Shown: one piece after another, positions 7,654 to 17,408 of the stretch
Numbering within the stretch: position 1 is the stretch's first letter
Layout of the letters: each line of letters begins with the position of its first letter
NCBI GenBank assembly: GCA_023667055.1
Contig: JAMPAV010000021.1
Location: forward strand, 1 to 32,383
Reading direction: 5' to 3'
DNA length: 32,383 bases
From: Muribaculum sp.
Lineage (GTDB): Bacteria > Bacteroidota > Bacteroidia > Bacteroidales > Muribaculaceae
The notes under the pieces: generated by a model
What the model was told of the DNA's origin: nothing
The model's input: only the letters and a program-made list of their open reading frames with translations
Database searches by the model: none
Position numbers and translations under genes: made by a program

Positions 7654-10233
7654 ATGGCAATTGACGAAGATAAGATTATTCCGGTCAACATAGAATCGGA
7701 AATGAAAAGCGCCTACATTGACTATTCAATGTCGGTGATTGTGTCGCGTGCCCTTCCTGATGTGCGCGACGGATTCAAACCAGTCCACCGCCGTGTACTC
7801 TTCGGCATGGGCGAGGTAGGCAACTATTACTCAGGCGACACCAAGAAATCAGCACGTATCGTAGGTGACGTGATGGGTCACTATCACCCCCACGGCGACT
7901 CATCCATCTACATGACCATGGTGCGCATGGCTCAGGAATGGTCGCTGAGGTATCCATTAGTATATGGCCAGGGTAACTTTGGCTCCATCGACGGCGACTC
8001 CCCGGCTGCCATGCGTTACACCGAGGTGAAACTCTCACGCATGGGCGAGGAAATGCTTCGCGACCTCGACTCCGACACAGTGGATTTCGTGCCCAACTTT
8101 GACAATACTACCAAGGAGCCCACTGTGCTCCCAACAAGAATACCTAATCTGCTCGTAAACGGTGCCGCCGGTATCGCAGTGGGTATGGCGACCAACATGC
8201 CTCCTCACAACCTTACCGAATCTCTTAACGGCGCATTGGCACTAATCGACAATCCCGATATAGATGTGGAGGGATTGATGCAATACGTATCGGCTCCGGA
8301 TTTCCCCACCGGCGGTGAGATTTTCGGGCTTCAGGGAGTAAGGGATGCATACGAAACCGGTCGCGGCAGAATAGTGCTTCGTGCCAAGGCTGAGATTGAA
8401 AACAACGGCACACACGACCAAATCATAGTCAGCGAGATTCCATACGGAGTGTTGAAAAACGATCTCGTGAAGAGCATCGCCGACATGGTGGAGGAAAAGA
8501 AGATAGAAGGCATATCCGACATCACCGATACTTCGGCACGTGGCAAAATCCACATAGCAATCGACATCAAGCGTGATGCCAATGCCCGCGTGGTGCTCAA
8601 CAAACTTTACAAGATGACACAGTTGCAGACAAGCTTCAGTGTCAACAACGTGGCCTTGGTCAATGGCCGTCCTCGCACGCTCAATCTCAAAGAAATTCTG
8701 CATTACTTTGTGGAGCATCGTCATGAAGTTGTGATCCGTCGCACACGGTTCCTTCTCAAAAAGGCTGAGGAAAGAGCACATATCCTGAAGGGTCTGATGA
8801 TTGCCTGCGACAACATTGATGAGGTGATCAAGATAATACGCCATTCTCAGACCACAGAGGAGGCTCGCGAACGTCTCAGTCAGCAATTCGGACTTGATGA
8901 CGTGCAGACGCGTGCCATTGTGGAAATGAGACTGCGACAGCTCACCGGACTGGAAATGGACAAACTCCATGCCGAATATGACGAACTCATGAAGCAGATC
9001 GAATTCTACAATGAAATCCTTACAAACGATGAAGTTTGCAAGGACGTCATGAAGAAGGAACTGATTGAAATCCGCGATAAGTTTGGCGACGAGCGTCGCA
9101 CCAAGATAAGCAAGTTCTCCAGCGACCTGAATGCAGAGGACTTCTATCCCGACGACGAGATGATTATCACAATATCCCACCTCGGATACATCAAACGCAC
9201 TCCGCTCACGGAGTTCCGCGCCCAAAACCGCGGAGGCGTAGGTGCCAAAGGCAGCAGCACGCGCGACCAGGACTTCATAGAGCATATATATCCGGCCACA
9301 AACCACAACTATATGCTCTTCTTCACCAACAAGGGACAGTGTTATTGGCTCAAGGTGTATGAAATTCCGGAGTTTGCCAAGAATTCCAAGGGAAGAGCCA
9401 TACAGAACCTCCTCAATATCGATGCAGATGATGCCGTGAATGCCTTCATCTGTATTAAAAACCTCAACGACGAGGAGTTTGTGAAGGGCCATAATCTCAT
9501 ATTTGTCACTAAAAACGGTGTGGTTAAGAAGACCTCACTTGAGGAATACAGCCGTCCACGCACCAACGGCGTGAGGGCTATCTTGATACGTGAAGACGAC
9601 CGACTGCTTCAAGTGGAACTCACCGATGGCAACGCAGAAGTAATCCTTGCAAGCAAGGCAGGCTACGCCACCCGCTACAATGAATCAGAACTCCGCACTA
9701 TGGGACGTGTCTCCACCGGTGTGCGAGGCATGACACTTCGCGGTGACGGCGATGAAGTGGTAGGCATGGTCACGGCTAAGACAGATGACAACGAGCACAG
9801 CATCATGGTGGTTTCCGATCATGGTTTTGGAAAGCGTACAGATCTGGAAGCTTATCCTACAAGTATGCACAGGGGAGGCAAGGGTGTCAAGACTCTGAAT
9901 CTTACCGACAAGACCGGGCCACTGGTTGCCATCAAGAAAGTGACAGATGCCAACGACTTGATGATCATCAATCAGAGTGGTATCACTCTCAGACTATCGG
10001 TAGAATCCTTGCGTCTGCAAGGCAGGAACACCCAAGGCGTGAAACTCATTGACCTAAACAAGCGCGGCGACAAGATAGCTTCAGTCTGTGTGGTGGATTC
10101 AGATCCTGAGGAAGAAGACGAGCAACCGGAAATCTCCGACAACGAGGAGGCCACAGAAAGCGTTGAAAACATTAGTAAAGTAGAGAACGTTGAAAATGAA
10201 GAGAACATTGAAAACGACGAAAACATAAATTAA
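7654..10233 (+). CDS. gyrA: DNA gyrase subunit A
   Basis: GyrA is the breakage-reunion subunit of gyrase, which introduces negative supercoils with GyrB. The catalytic tyrosine is Tyr122 in AAMRYTE, with the same numbering as E. coli. The quinolone-binding segment reads [17 protein letters not shown]: Ser83 is present, but the position equal to E. coli Asp87 is Met87. The C-terminal pinwheel carries a GyrA-box-like MHRGGKG at 738-744, which separates it from ParC. The last ~50 residues are a disordered acidic tail with repeated VEN/ENIEN units. A TPR gene follows after 19 nt and is probably co-transcribed. Confidence 0.96.
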   Translation: MAIDEDKIIPVNIESEMKSAYIDYSMSVIVSRALPDVRDGFKPVHRRVLFGMGEVGNYYSGDTKKSARIVGDVMGHYHPHGDSSIYMTMVRMAQEWSLRYPLVYGQGNFGSIDGDSPAAMRYTEVKLSRMGEEMLRDLDSDTVDFVPNFDNTTKEPTVLPTRIPNLLVNGAAGIAVGMATNMPPHNLTESLNGALALIDNPDIDVEGLMQYVSAPDFPTGGEIFGLQGVRDAYETGRGRIVLRAKAEIENNGTHDQIIVSEIPYGVLKNDLVKSIADMVEEKKIEGISDITDTSARGKIHIAIDIKRDANARVVLNKLYKMTQLQTSFSVNNVALVNGRPRTLNLKEILHYFVEHRHEVVIRRTRFLLKKAEERAHILKGLMIACDNIDEVIKIIRHSQTTEEARERLSQQFGLDDVQTRAIVEMRLRQLTGLEMDKLHAEYDELMKQIEFYNEILTNDEVCKDVMKKELIEIRDKFGDERRTKISKFSSDLNAEDFYPDDEMIITISHLGYIKRTPLTEFRAQNRGGVGAKGSSTRDQDFIEHIYPATNHNYMLFFTNKGQCYWLKVYEIPEFAKNSKGRAIQNLLNIDADDAVNAFICIKNLNDEEFVKGHNLIFVTKNGVVKKTSLEEYSRPRTNGVRAILIREDDRLLQVELTDGNAEVILASKAGYATRYNESELRTMGRVSTGVRGMTLRGDGDEVVGMVTAKTDDNEHSIMVVSDHGFGKRTDLEAYPTSMHRGGKGVKTLNLTDKTGPLVAIKKVTDANDLMIINQSGITLRLSVESLRLQGRNTQGVKLIDLNKRGDKIASVCVVDSDPEEEDEQPEISDNEEATESVENISKVENVENEENIENDENIN

Positions 10234-10252
10234 AACCCAAATACGTACCAAA

Positions 10253-11467
10253 ATGAAAAAGCTCTTGACATTTGCGCTCTGCATGGCAGCCGTATGCTCC
10301 ATGAGCGCTCAGAAAGCTAACGTGGAGGCAGCCAAAAAGCTTGCCGGCAAACCCGAAAGCATCGCTGAGGCACGCGACCTCATCAACAAGGCTATCCAGG
10401 ATCCTGAAACTGCCAATGATGCACAAACCTATTACATCGCGGGCAAGGTGGAGTTCGATGCCTACGACAAAGAGTTGACCACAAGTATGATTAATCCGGC
10501 CTCTGTGGATCCTCTCAAAATGGGCGAGGAACTTATCAACGGATATAACCAGTTTGTAAAGGCTCTCCCACTCGATCAGGTACCCAATGAAAAGGGCAAG
10601 GTGAAGCCCCGCTTTACAAAGGACATCATAAGCAAGCTGAAAGGTCATGCCAACGACTACTACAAGGCAGGTGCAGACTTCTACAATGCTCAGAAATATT
10701 ATCCTCAGGCATACGAAGGCTTCATGATTTTTGCTGACATGCCCGAACAAGAGTTTATGAAAGATGAAAAAATCGGTTTGTCAGACGCCGATAGAGGAAA
10801 TGCTTATTTCAATGCGGGTCTTGCAGCCTTCACCGGTAATGAGCTTTACAAGAGTGCCGATGCATTCCGCAAGTCACGTGCCGTAGGATATGACACAGTG
10901 CCTTCATCTTTCATATATGAGATTGCATGCTGGCAGAACATAGCTCAGAAAGACACCACCATGGTGGAAAAGGCAATGGAAAAAATAGTGGAAGTAGCAG
11001 AAGCTGGTTATGCTAAATATGGTATAGAACAACCTATTTTCATCAACAACATTGTCAATTCACTTGTGACCTACAACAAATTTGACGAGGCTTTGTCGAA
11101 AGTATCCGACCTTCTTCAATCACATCCGGATAATGCCGGTCTTTACGGACTTCGCGGTTTCATCTATGACCGACAGGGCAACGATGATGCATCGGTAGAA
11201 GATTACAGAAAGAGTGTGTCTCTTCCCAATGTTGACTATGAGACCCTTAAGAATGCAGGCAAGAAGATATATAAAGTCGGCGCCGACAAATGGAACTCTA
11301 TAGAGGGTAACAGCGAAGAAGCACGTGCAGCTCGCATGGATGTGAAAACCAATTATTTTGAAGCAGCCAAGGCTATTGCTGACAAGGCAAAAACCATGAA
11401 CAGCGACAGCGACCTTGACTATCTCATCGAAAATATCGACTACGCTCTCACCACATTCTTCAATTAA
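10253..11467 (+). CDS. exported tetratricopeptide-repeat protein
   Basis: The 404-residue protein begins with a signal peptide, MKKLLTFALCMAAVCSMSA, probably cleaved after Ala19, and so acts in the periplasm or at the outer membrane. The rest is helical with TPR-like repeats: one near KANVEAAKKLAGKPESIAEA, another near the FYNAQKYYPQAYEGF segment, and a clear pair at about 270-325 (FDEALSKVSDLLQSHPDNAG, then the GLRGFIYDRQGNDDASVEDY unit). Its place directly after gyrA is, as I recall, also found in Bacteroides. The function is unknown; a scaffolding role is inferred from the repeats. A strong terminator follows. Confidence 0.85.
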   Translation: MKKLLTFALCMAAVCSMSAQKANVEAAKKLAGKPESIAEARDLINKAIQDPETANDAQTYYIAGKVEFDAYDKELTTSMINPASVDPLKMGEELINGYNQFVKALPLDQVPNEKGKVKPRFTKDIISKLKGHANDYYKAGADFYNAQKYYPQAYEGFMIFADMPEQEFMKDEKIGLSDADRGNAYFNAGLAAFTGNELYKSADAFRKSRAVGYDTVPSSFIYEIACWQNIAQKDTTMVEKAMEKIVEVAEAGYAKYGIEQPIFINNIVNSLVTYNKFDEALSKVSDLLQSHPDNAGLYGLRGFIYDRQGNDDASVEDYRKSVSLPNVDYETLKNAGKKIYKVGADKWNSIEGNSEEARAARMDVKTNYFEAAKAIADKAKTMNSDSDLDYLIENIDYALTTFFN

Positions 11468-11490
11468 TCTGCGTCTGAGAGTTGTAATAT

Positions 11491-11534
11491 AGTGCGAAAC
11501 CATGAAAAAATCATGGTTTCGCATTATTTTTTTT
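11491..11534 (+). terminator. intrinsic terminator of the gyrA-TPR unit
   Basis: A 13-bp perfect stem pairs TGCGAAACCATGA with TCATGGTTTCGCA around a loop of five A, followed by a run of eight T at 11527-11534. Confidence 0.92.
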
Positions 11535-11567
11535 ACATACCAACCCCTAAAATTGAAAAAAAATGAC

Positions 11568-11575
11568 TAACTTTG
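11568..11575 (+). promoter_or_regulatory. -7 box of the mre operon
   Basis: TAACTTTG lies 26 nt upstream of the mreB ATG and fits the TAnnTTTG consensus. The -33 element is not clear. Confidence 0.65.
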
Positions 11576-11601
11576 CGGTTTGAAAACAAAAATGTTCATA
11601 T

Positions 11602-12621
11602 ATGGGAATATTTTCACTCACACAGGAAATAGCAATGGATCTTGGCACAGCCAATTCCATTATCATACATAAAGATAAAATCGTGGTAAATCAGCCCTCT
11701 GTGGTTGCGATTGAGAACAAAACCGACAAACTTCTTGCGGTAGGGGAGGAGGCTCACCAGATGGAAGGAAAGGAAGCACCCGGCATACGGACAATCCGAC
11801 CACTGCGCGATGGTGTCATAGCCGACTTCAATGCGGCAGAGATGATGATACGCGGCATGGTAAAGATGGTCAACAGCAAGCGCCGTTGGTTTTCACCATC
11901 GCTCCGTATGGTGGTATGCATACCGTCCGGCTCTACAGAAGTTGAAATCAGAGCCGTTCGCGACTCAAGCGAACACGCAGGAGGGCGTGACGTGTATATG
12001 ATTTATGAGCCCATGGCTGCCGCACTCGGAATCGGACTCGACGTAGAGGCCCCCGAAGGCAACATGATAGTGGATATAGGCGGAGGAAGCACGGAAATCG
12101 CAGTGATATCACTTGGCGGTATCGTCAGCAATAAAAGTATAAGGGTTGCCGGCAACGACCTGACAGCCGATATCCAGGAACACATGGGGCGTGTGCACAA
12201 CCTGAAAATTGGCACCCAGATGGCCGAACAGATTAAGATATCTGTAGGAAGTGTGCTAACCAATCTGGACAATCCTCCGGAACCGTTTATAGTAAGAGGC
12301 CCAAACAGAATGACAGCATTGCCTCTTGAGGTGGCGGTGACTCATGAAGAGATTGCCCACAGCATTGAAAAAACCATCGCAAAGATGGAGGCAGCCATTC
12401 TTGCAGCCCTCGACCAGACACCACCGGAACTTTATGCCGACATAGTGAAAAACGGCATCTATCTTGCCGGTGGGGGAGCATTGCTCAGAGGACTCGACAA
12501 GAGATTGACCGACAAGTTCCATATTGAGTTTAAGGTTGCCGAAGATCCGCTGACTGCAGTGGCACGCGGCACAGGTATTGCATTGAAGAACATCAATAAA
12601 TTCCGCTTCCTCATACGATGA
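11602..12621 (+). CDS. mreB: rod shape-determining protein MreB
   Basis: MreB is the bacterial actin homologue that forms membrane-bound filaments and guides the elongasome. It has 339 residues. Phosphate-1 motif DLGTANS lies at about 13-19, phosphate-2 motif DIGGGSTEIAVI lies mid-protein, and an adenosine motif GGGALLRGLDKRL is near the C-terminus. The N-terminal MGIFSLTQEIA may form the membrane helix. It is the first gene of the operon, and its stop overlaps the mreC start (ATGA). Confidence 0.96.
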   Translation: MGIFSLTQEIAMDLGTANSIIIHKDKIVVNQPSVVAIENKTDKLLAVGEEAHQMEGKEAPGIRTIRPLRDGVIADFNAAEMMIRGMVKMVNSKRRWFSPSLRMVVCIPSGSTEVEIRAVRDSSEHAGGRDVYMIYEPMAAALGIGLDVEAPEGNMIVDIGGGSTEIAVISLGGIVSNKSIRVAGNDLTADIQEHMGRVHNLKIGTQMAEQIKISVGSVLTNLDNPPEPFIVRGPNRMTALPLEVAVTHEEIAHSIEKTIAKMEAAILAALDQTPPELYADIVKNGIYLAGGGALLRGLDKRLTDKFHIEFKVAEDPLTAVARGTGIALKNINKFRFLIR

Positions 12622-13448
12622 GGAATCTGCTGAATTTTCTCATTAAATACAGCACATGGTTCGTATTCACGTTCTATGTGCTGATTTCCTGTATTCTTCT
12701 TGTTCGGTCGAGTAAGCAGCACCAGTCATTATACCTGACTTCAGCAAATGCAATAGGGGAAGTCGTATATGGCACAGCCTCTGAGATAAGCGACTATTTC
12801 GGGCTGCTGTCGGTCAACGAACGACTTCAGGAAAGCAATGCTAAACTTCAGAACGAAGTTCTGAATCTTCGCAACGAGCTGGCTCAATACAAGGTGCTCG
12901 TGGAGGATACCGCTGCTGTGTGGTCAAAAAATCGGTTTAACTATATAGGAGCATCTGTAATCAACAACTCCACTCGCCATCCGCGAAATTATTTCACAAT
13001 CGACAGGGGCACCGAGGATGGAGTGCGTCCGGGGATGGGCATCGTGGATCAAAGCGGCATTGTGGGCATAGTTGACGTGACCGGAAAGCACACATCACGA
13101 GCGATATCAGTGCTCAACCAGACCCAGCATTTCAGTGCAAAGATCAAAGGGACACCCTACGTGGGAAGTCTGACTTGGCGAGGTGGAGACCCGACAGTGA
13201 CCTATCTTGAAGAAGTCCCCCGCCATGCAAAATACCACATTGGCGACACAATCACCACAAGTGGATTCTCCACCACATTCCCCGAAGGAATCGACATCGG
13301 CACTATCATGGGGAGAGTCAAGACCCATGACGACACTTTCTACGTCCTGAAAATCAAGCTTGCTTCAAATTTCAAGGCGTTAGGCACAGTGAGAATAATA
13401 AAAGATGAACTGAAACACGAACTTGATTCAATACAGAGTATAGAATAG
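12618..13448 (+). CDS. mreC: rod shape-determining protein MreC
   Basis: MreC is a bitopic periplasmic scaffold linking MreB/MreD to PBP2. It has 276 residues. A single N-terminal membrane segment (STWFVFTFYVLISCILLV) is followed by a coiled coil at about 67-95 (NERLQESNAKLQNEVLNLRN). The beta-barrel domain comes next, with the conserved segments FTIDRGTEDGVRPGMGIVDQ and ISVLNQTQHFSAKIKGT. The start codon is nested in the mreB stop. A 62-nt gap precedes mreD. Confidence 0.94.
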   Translation: MRNLLNFLIKYSTWFVFTFYVLISCILLVRSSKQHQSLYLTSANAIGEVVYGTASEISDYFGLLSVNERLQESNAKLQNEVLNLRNELAQYKVLVEDTAAVWSKNRFNYIGASVINNSTRHPRNYFTIDRGTEDGVRPGMGIVDQSGIVGIVDVTGKHTSRAISVLNQTQHFSAKIKGTPYVGSLTWRGGDPTVTYLEEVPRHAKYHIGDTITTSGFSTTFPEGIDIGTIMGRVKTHDDTFYVLKIKLASNFKALGTVRIIKDELKHELDSIQSIE

Positions 13449-13510
13449 CCATTCAAATTTCATTTTCGAATTAAATGTATTAGATTCGAACTGCCATTTA
13501 TAAACAGGTT

Positions 13511-14020
13511 ATGAGCAAAAGCATATTGACATATACATTGATGTTTGTGACGTTGGTGCTTGTACAGGCACTTCTGATGAACCATATAGTACTCTTTGAC
13601 TGTGCGGTATGCTTTGTATTCGTGTATTTCCTTATTAAGCTTCCCCTGAGCATTGCGCCCAATTGGCTTCTGACGCTTGGATTCCTGATTGGGTTGTCGG
13701 TGGATTTTCTTTCAGATACCCAAGGTCTTAATGCTCTTTCATGCACAATATTTGCGGCCTTAAAGCGTCCGGTGTTCTATGCTTATGTGCAGCACGACGA
13801 CCATGTGCGCGATATTGTGCCCGGAATGGGGTCGATGGGTTGGCTCAGTTTCTGCAAATATCTTCTCAGTTTGTCGGCCATATACTCATTTTTAGTGATT
13901 GCAGTGGAATACCTGACATACGCCACCATGCTCGATATCCTCATAAAAGCCGCAGGGAGCGCAATATTCACATTCTTCATAATATTGGCGATAGACTCAC
14001 TGCAATATAAGAACGAATAA
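13511..14020 (+). CDS. mreD: rod shape-determining protein MreD
   Basis: The 169-residue integral membrane protein is almost entirely hydrophobic, with five or six membrane segments. Examples are ILTYTLMFVTLVLVQALLM near the N-terminus and AAGSAIFTFFIILAID near the C-terminus. The segment GFLIGLSVDFLSDTQGLNAL matches the conserved MreD core (G-x-D-x-L/F-S...G-x-x-x-L). It lies between mreC and PBP2, as expected, and ends 1 nt before the next start. Confidence 0.9.
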   Translation: MSKSILTYTLMFVTLVLVQALLMNHIVLFDCAVCFVFVYFLIKLPLSIAPNWLLTLGFLIGLSVDFLSDTQGLNALSCTIFAALKRPVFYAYVQHDDHVRDIVPGMGSMGWLSFCKYLLSLSAIYSFLVIAVEYLTYATMLDILIKAAGSAIFTFFIILAIDSLQYKNE

Positions 14021-14021
14021 A

Positions 14022-15878
14022 GTGGGAAAGGATTACAGTTTAGAAAAGAGGAAATATGTGGTGGGCGGATTCATAACCGCCATCGTGATAATATTTCTCA
14101 TAAGGCTCTTCAATCTTCAAGTAAGTGAGGGTATATACAAGGAGAATGCCGAATCCAACGCATTCTTCAGAAAAATTCTATATCCGGCGCGCGGGCTTGT
14201 ATATGACCGCGAGGGCCGTCTTGTGGTGCTCAACCAACCGGAGTATGACGTGATGCTCATACCCAAGGATGTCGGTGCGGATTTCGACACAATCGGCTTA
14301 TGCAATGTGCTTGGAATAGAAAAAGAAGAACTATTAGCGAAATGGGCCGACATGAAAAATCCACGTAAGAACCCCGGATATTCAGCCTATACGCCACAGA
14401 AACTCATGTCGCATCTCTCTCAGGAGGATTACGGAAGACTTCAGGAAAAGCTTTATCTCTTCCCCGGATTTTATGTGCAGAAGAGAAATGTGCGGGAATA
14501 TGCGGTGCATGCAGCAGCCAATATACTCGGCAACATTAGAGAGGTAAATGCAACCGATGTGGAAAATGACCGCTACTACCGTAGAGGTGACTATACCGGC
14601 GACCTTGGAGTGGAGAAAAGTTATGAGAAGGAACTGCGCGGTGTGAAGGGAGTGGAGATTCTGATGAAAGATGCACTCGGACGAATAAAGGGAAAATATG
14701 AGGATGGAATTCATGATGTGGCTCCAGTGTCGGGCCGCGACCTTACTCTTGGCATAGACATAGAACTTCAGGAATATGGCGAACAGCTGATGCAAGGTAA
14801 AATAGGGGCAATTGTGGCCATCGAACCATCCACCGGCGAGATACTCTGCATGGTGACGGCACCGGGTTATGACCCTACACTTCTTGTGGGCTCGGAAAGA
14901 GGGAAAAACTATGCCGAACTTGTGGCAAACCCGATGAAGCCACTTTACGACAGGGCTCTGCAAGGAGCCTATCCACCGGGTTCCACATTCAAGCCTACAC
15001 AAGGTCTCATCTTCCTGCAGGAAGGCACAATAACTCCATCTACAATGTATCCATGCTATCGTGGATATGTCAATGGTTTGCGTGTGGGGTGCCACGCACA
15101 TGGATCGCCAATTGCCCTCAAGCCAGCAATTGCCACCTCCTGCAATGCTTACTTCTGCTGGGGGCTGAAAAACTTCATCGACAAAAAGGGAAGCACACCT
15201 ACAGCTCAGCTTGAGAAATGGAAAAACTATATGGTGGAAATGGGCTACGGCTACAAACTTGGAGTTGACCTCCCTTCCGAAAGCCGGGGATTCATTCCTA
15301 ATCCCGAGTTCTATAGTAAATCATTCAGAGGAAGCAACTGGCGTGCAAATTCCATAATATCCATAGCAATCGGGCAAGGTGAGGTGCTTGCCACACCACT
15401 CCAGATAGCAAATCTGTCGGCAACGATTGCCAACAGGGGTTGGTATATCACACCTCACGTGGTGAAGGAAGTGAAGGACACGTTGATTGACAGCAAATAC
15501 AGAGAAAAACGGCAGCCGAACATAAGAAAAGAGTATTACGAGCAGATTGCAGAAGGAATGCGTATGGCAGTACTTGGAGGAACGTGCAGGTTGGCCAATC
15601 TCCCCGGTCTCGAAGTGTGTGGAAAGACCGGTACGGCACAGAATCCCCATGGCAAGGACCATTCAGTGTTCATGGGCTTCGCTCCTTATCAGAATCCCAA
15701 GATAGCAGTGGCCGTATATGTGGAGAATGCCGGGTTCGGAGCCACTTATGGCGTGCCTATAGGAAGTCTGATCATAGAAAAATACCTTAGGGGATCCATC
15801 TCTCCCGAGAGAAAGTATCTGGAAGAAAGAATGTTGAACTCTAATACAATTATATCAAGTGGAGTCAAGAAACATTGA
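14022..15878 (+). CDS. mrdA: penicillin-binding protein 2 (elongation transpeptidase)
   Basis: PBP2 cross-links peptidoglycan during lateral growth together with RodA. It has 618 residues and a GTG start 1 nt after the mreD stop. One N-terminal membrane helix (VVGGFITAIVIIFLIRLF) is followed by the dimerisation domain and the transpeptidase domain. The nucleophile is Ser321 in YPPGSTFKP, the second motif is Ser373-Cys-Asn375, and the third is Lys535-Thr-Gly (CGKTGTAQNP). All catalytic motifs are intact. Its 3' end overlaps rodA by 20 nt. Confidence 0.95.
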   Translation: MGKDYSLEKRKYVVGGFITAIVIIFLIRLFNLQVSEGIYKENAESNAFFRKILYPARGLVYDREGRLVVLNQPEYDVMLIPKDVGADFDTIGLCNVLGIEKEELLAKWADMKNPRKNPGYSAYTPQKLMSHLSQEDYGRLQEKLYLFPGFYVQKRNVREYAVHAAANILGNIREVNATDVENDRYYRRGDYTGDLGVEKSYEKELRGVKGVEILMKDALGRIKGKYEDGIHDVAPVSGRDLTLGIDIELQEYGEQLMQGKIGAIVAIEPSTGEILCMVTAPGYDPTLLVGSERGKNYAELVANPMKPLYDRALQGAYPPGSTFKPTQGLIFLQEGTITPSTMYPCYRGYVNGLRVGCHAHGSPIALKPAIATSCNAYFCWGLKNFIDKKGSTPTAQLEKWKNYMVEMGYGYKLGVDLPSESRGFIPNPEFYSKSFRGSNWRANSIISIAIGQGEVLATPLQIANLSATIANRGWYITPHVVKEVKDTLIDSKYREKRQPNIRKEYYEQIAEGMRMAVLGGTCRLANLPGLEVCGKTGTAQNPHGKDHSVFMGFAPYQNPKIAVAVYVENAGFGATYGVPIGSLIIEKYLRGSISPERKYLEERMLNSNTIISSGVKKH

Positions 15879-17328
15879 TGCAAATACATACGTTTTCAAG
15901 TCGCTCGACTGGCCAACCATCATAATTTATATAATACTCGTGGTGGCTGGAGCTGTGAGTATCTATGCCGCAAGCTATGATTTCGACCGTGCAAGTATGT
16001 TTGATTTCGCGGAGTTTTCGGGAAAACAGTTCCTTTGGATCGGTCTTTCGCTGATGATTGGATTTGCAATACTATTGTCAGACTACCGGATTTACGAGAC
16101 ATACGCATATCCGATGTATATATTCGTGATATTAGTGATGATAGTCACGATATTCGTGGCGCCCGACATAAAAGGTTCAAGGTCGTGGCTTGTGTTAGGG
16201 CCGGTCAGTCTGCAGCCGGCAGAATTCGGCAAATTCGCCACGGCACTCGCACTTGCCAAATTGTTCAATTCATACAATTTCAATCTCAACCAAAAACTAA
16301 GCAATTATTTCAGGGCTTTCATCATAATCTTCATTCCTATCATATTGATTCTGCTTCAACATGAAACCGGGTCGGCACTTGTGTATATCTCCTTGTTTTT
16401 TGTTCTTTATCGGGAGGGCATGAGCGGACTTGTGCTCTTCTCGGCATTATGCGCAGTGACGTATTTTGTGGTAGCTGTAAAATATGTGGAGCCAATGCTG
16501 TTAGGTCTTCCTGTCGGTGAGTTTTCGGTATTCATAATGATAATCACCGTGTTTTGCTGTATGCTGCTTTTCTATTGTAAGGATGCAGTGATAGCACGCA
16601 ACGTCATATTGGGTTTTGTGATTACCGGCGCTATAGTGGCAATTCTCTCAATATGCGGGATTGAAGTTCCGGGCAACTGGTATTTTCTCAGCACAATAAT
16701 AGCAGCTGTCATCTATGTGTCGCTTGCCATGTATCGCCACAGAATAGAGCGTTTCGTGGTCACCATAATATTCGCCGTGGCATCCGTGATGTTCCTGTTC
16801 TCAGTCAACTACGTGTTCGGACACGTGCTTGAACCTTACCAGCAGATGCGCATAAAAGTGGCACTTGGCATTGAAGACGACCTCAGAGGATTCGGCTACA
16901 ATGTCAACCAATCCAAGATAGCCATAGGGTCGGGGGGAATTGCCGGTAAGGGATTTCTCAATGGTACACAGACAAAGCTCAAATATGTGCCAGAACAACA
17001 TACCGACTTTATTTTCTGTACAATAGGGGAGGAAGAGGGTTTCGTGGGTGCAAGTGCAGTTCTTGTAGTCTTTCTTGCCCTTATACTGCGGATAATACAC
17101 ATTGCAGAGCGACAGCGAACTCCTTTTGGCCGTGTTTATGCCTATTGCGTGGCATCATATCTGATATTCCACTTGTGTATCAATATCGGAATGGTGATAG
17201 GATTATGTCCGGTGATAGGCATCCCCCTGCCATTCTTCAGCTATGGCGGTTCGGCTTTGTGGAGTTTCACAATATTGCTCTTTATATTGCTAAGGATAGA
17301 TGCCTCAAGAAAAGAAAGAAGAGACTGA
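15859..17328 (+). CDS. rodA: rod shape-determining protein RodA (SEDS glycosyltransferase)
   Basis: RodA polymerises lipid II into glycan strands as the partner of PBP2. The 489-residue protein has about ten or more membrane segments. Typical SEDS stretches include SRSWLVLGPVSLQPAEFGK, the HETGSALVY segment, YVPEQHTDFIFCTIGEEEGF and the C-terminal PLPFFSYGGSAL. The start is taken as the GTG at 15859, inside the end of mrdA, because no ATG in frame precedes the first membrane segment. It is somewhat longer than E. coli RodA, with extra hydrophobic sequence in the middle (about 200-300). It is the last gene of the operon. Confidence 0.94.
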   Translation: MESRNIDANTYVFKSLDWPTIIIYIILVVAGAVSIYAASYDFDRASMFDFAEFSGKQFLWIGLSLMIGFAILLSDYRIYETYAYPMYIFVILVMIVTIFVAPDIKGSRSWLVLGPVSLQPAEFGKFATALALAKLFNSYNFNLNQKLSNYFRAFIIIFIPIILILLQHETGSALVYISLFFVLYREGMSGLVLFSALCAVTYFVVAVKYVEPMLLGLPVGEFSVFIMIITVFCCMLLFYCKDAVIARNVILGFVITGAIVAILSICGIEVPGNWYFLSTIIAAVIYVSLAMYRHRIERFVVTIIFAVASVMFLFSVNYVFGHVLEPYQQMRIKVALGIEDDLRGFGYNVNQSKIAIGSGGIAGKGFLNGTQTKLKYVPEQHTDFIFCTIGEEEGFVGASAVLVVFLALILRIIHIAERQRTPFGRVYAYCVASYLIFHLCINIGMVIGLCPVIGIPLPFFSYGGSALWSFTILLFILLRIDASRKERRD

Positions 17329-17378
17329 TTGCCAGGCAATGAGTGATGAGCAATAAGTGATGAGCAATAAGTGATGAA
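17328..17378. repeat. palindrome plus 7-nt tandem repeat after rodA
   Basis: ATTGCC-A-GGCAAT (17328-17340) begins on the last base of the rodA stop. It is followed by alternating heptads GTGATGA and GCAATAA: 17343-17349, 17350-17356, 17357-17363, 17364-17370, 17371-17377. Each heptad holds a stop triplet, so all three frames are closed after rodA. There is no T-run, so it is not a normal terminator. Confidence 0.7.
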
Positions 17379-17408
17379 GTGAGATGTACTGAGGAATGTA
17401 AATAAGGA

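Noticed and set aside
8242..9492. 416-codon minus-strand ORF opposite gyrA
   Set aside because: It is a shadow frame of a GC-rich conserved gene; gyrA on the plus strand is unambiguous.
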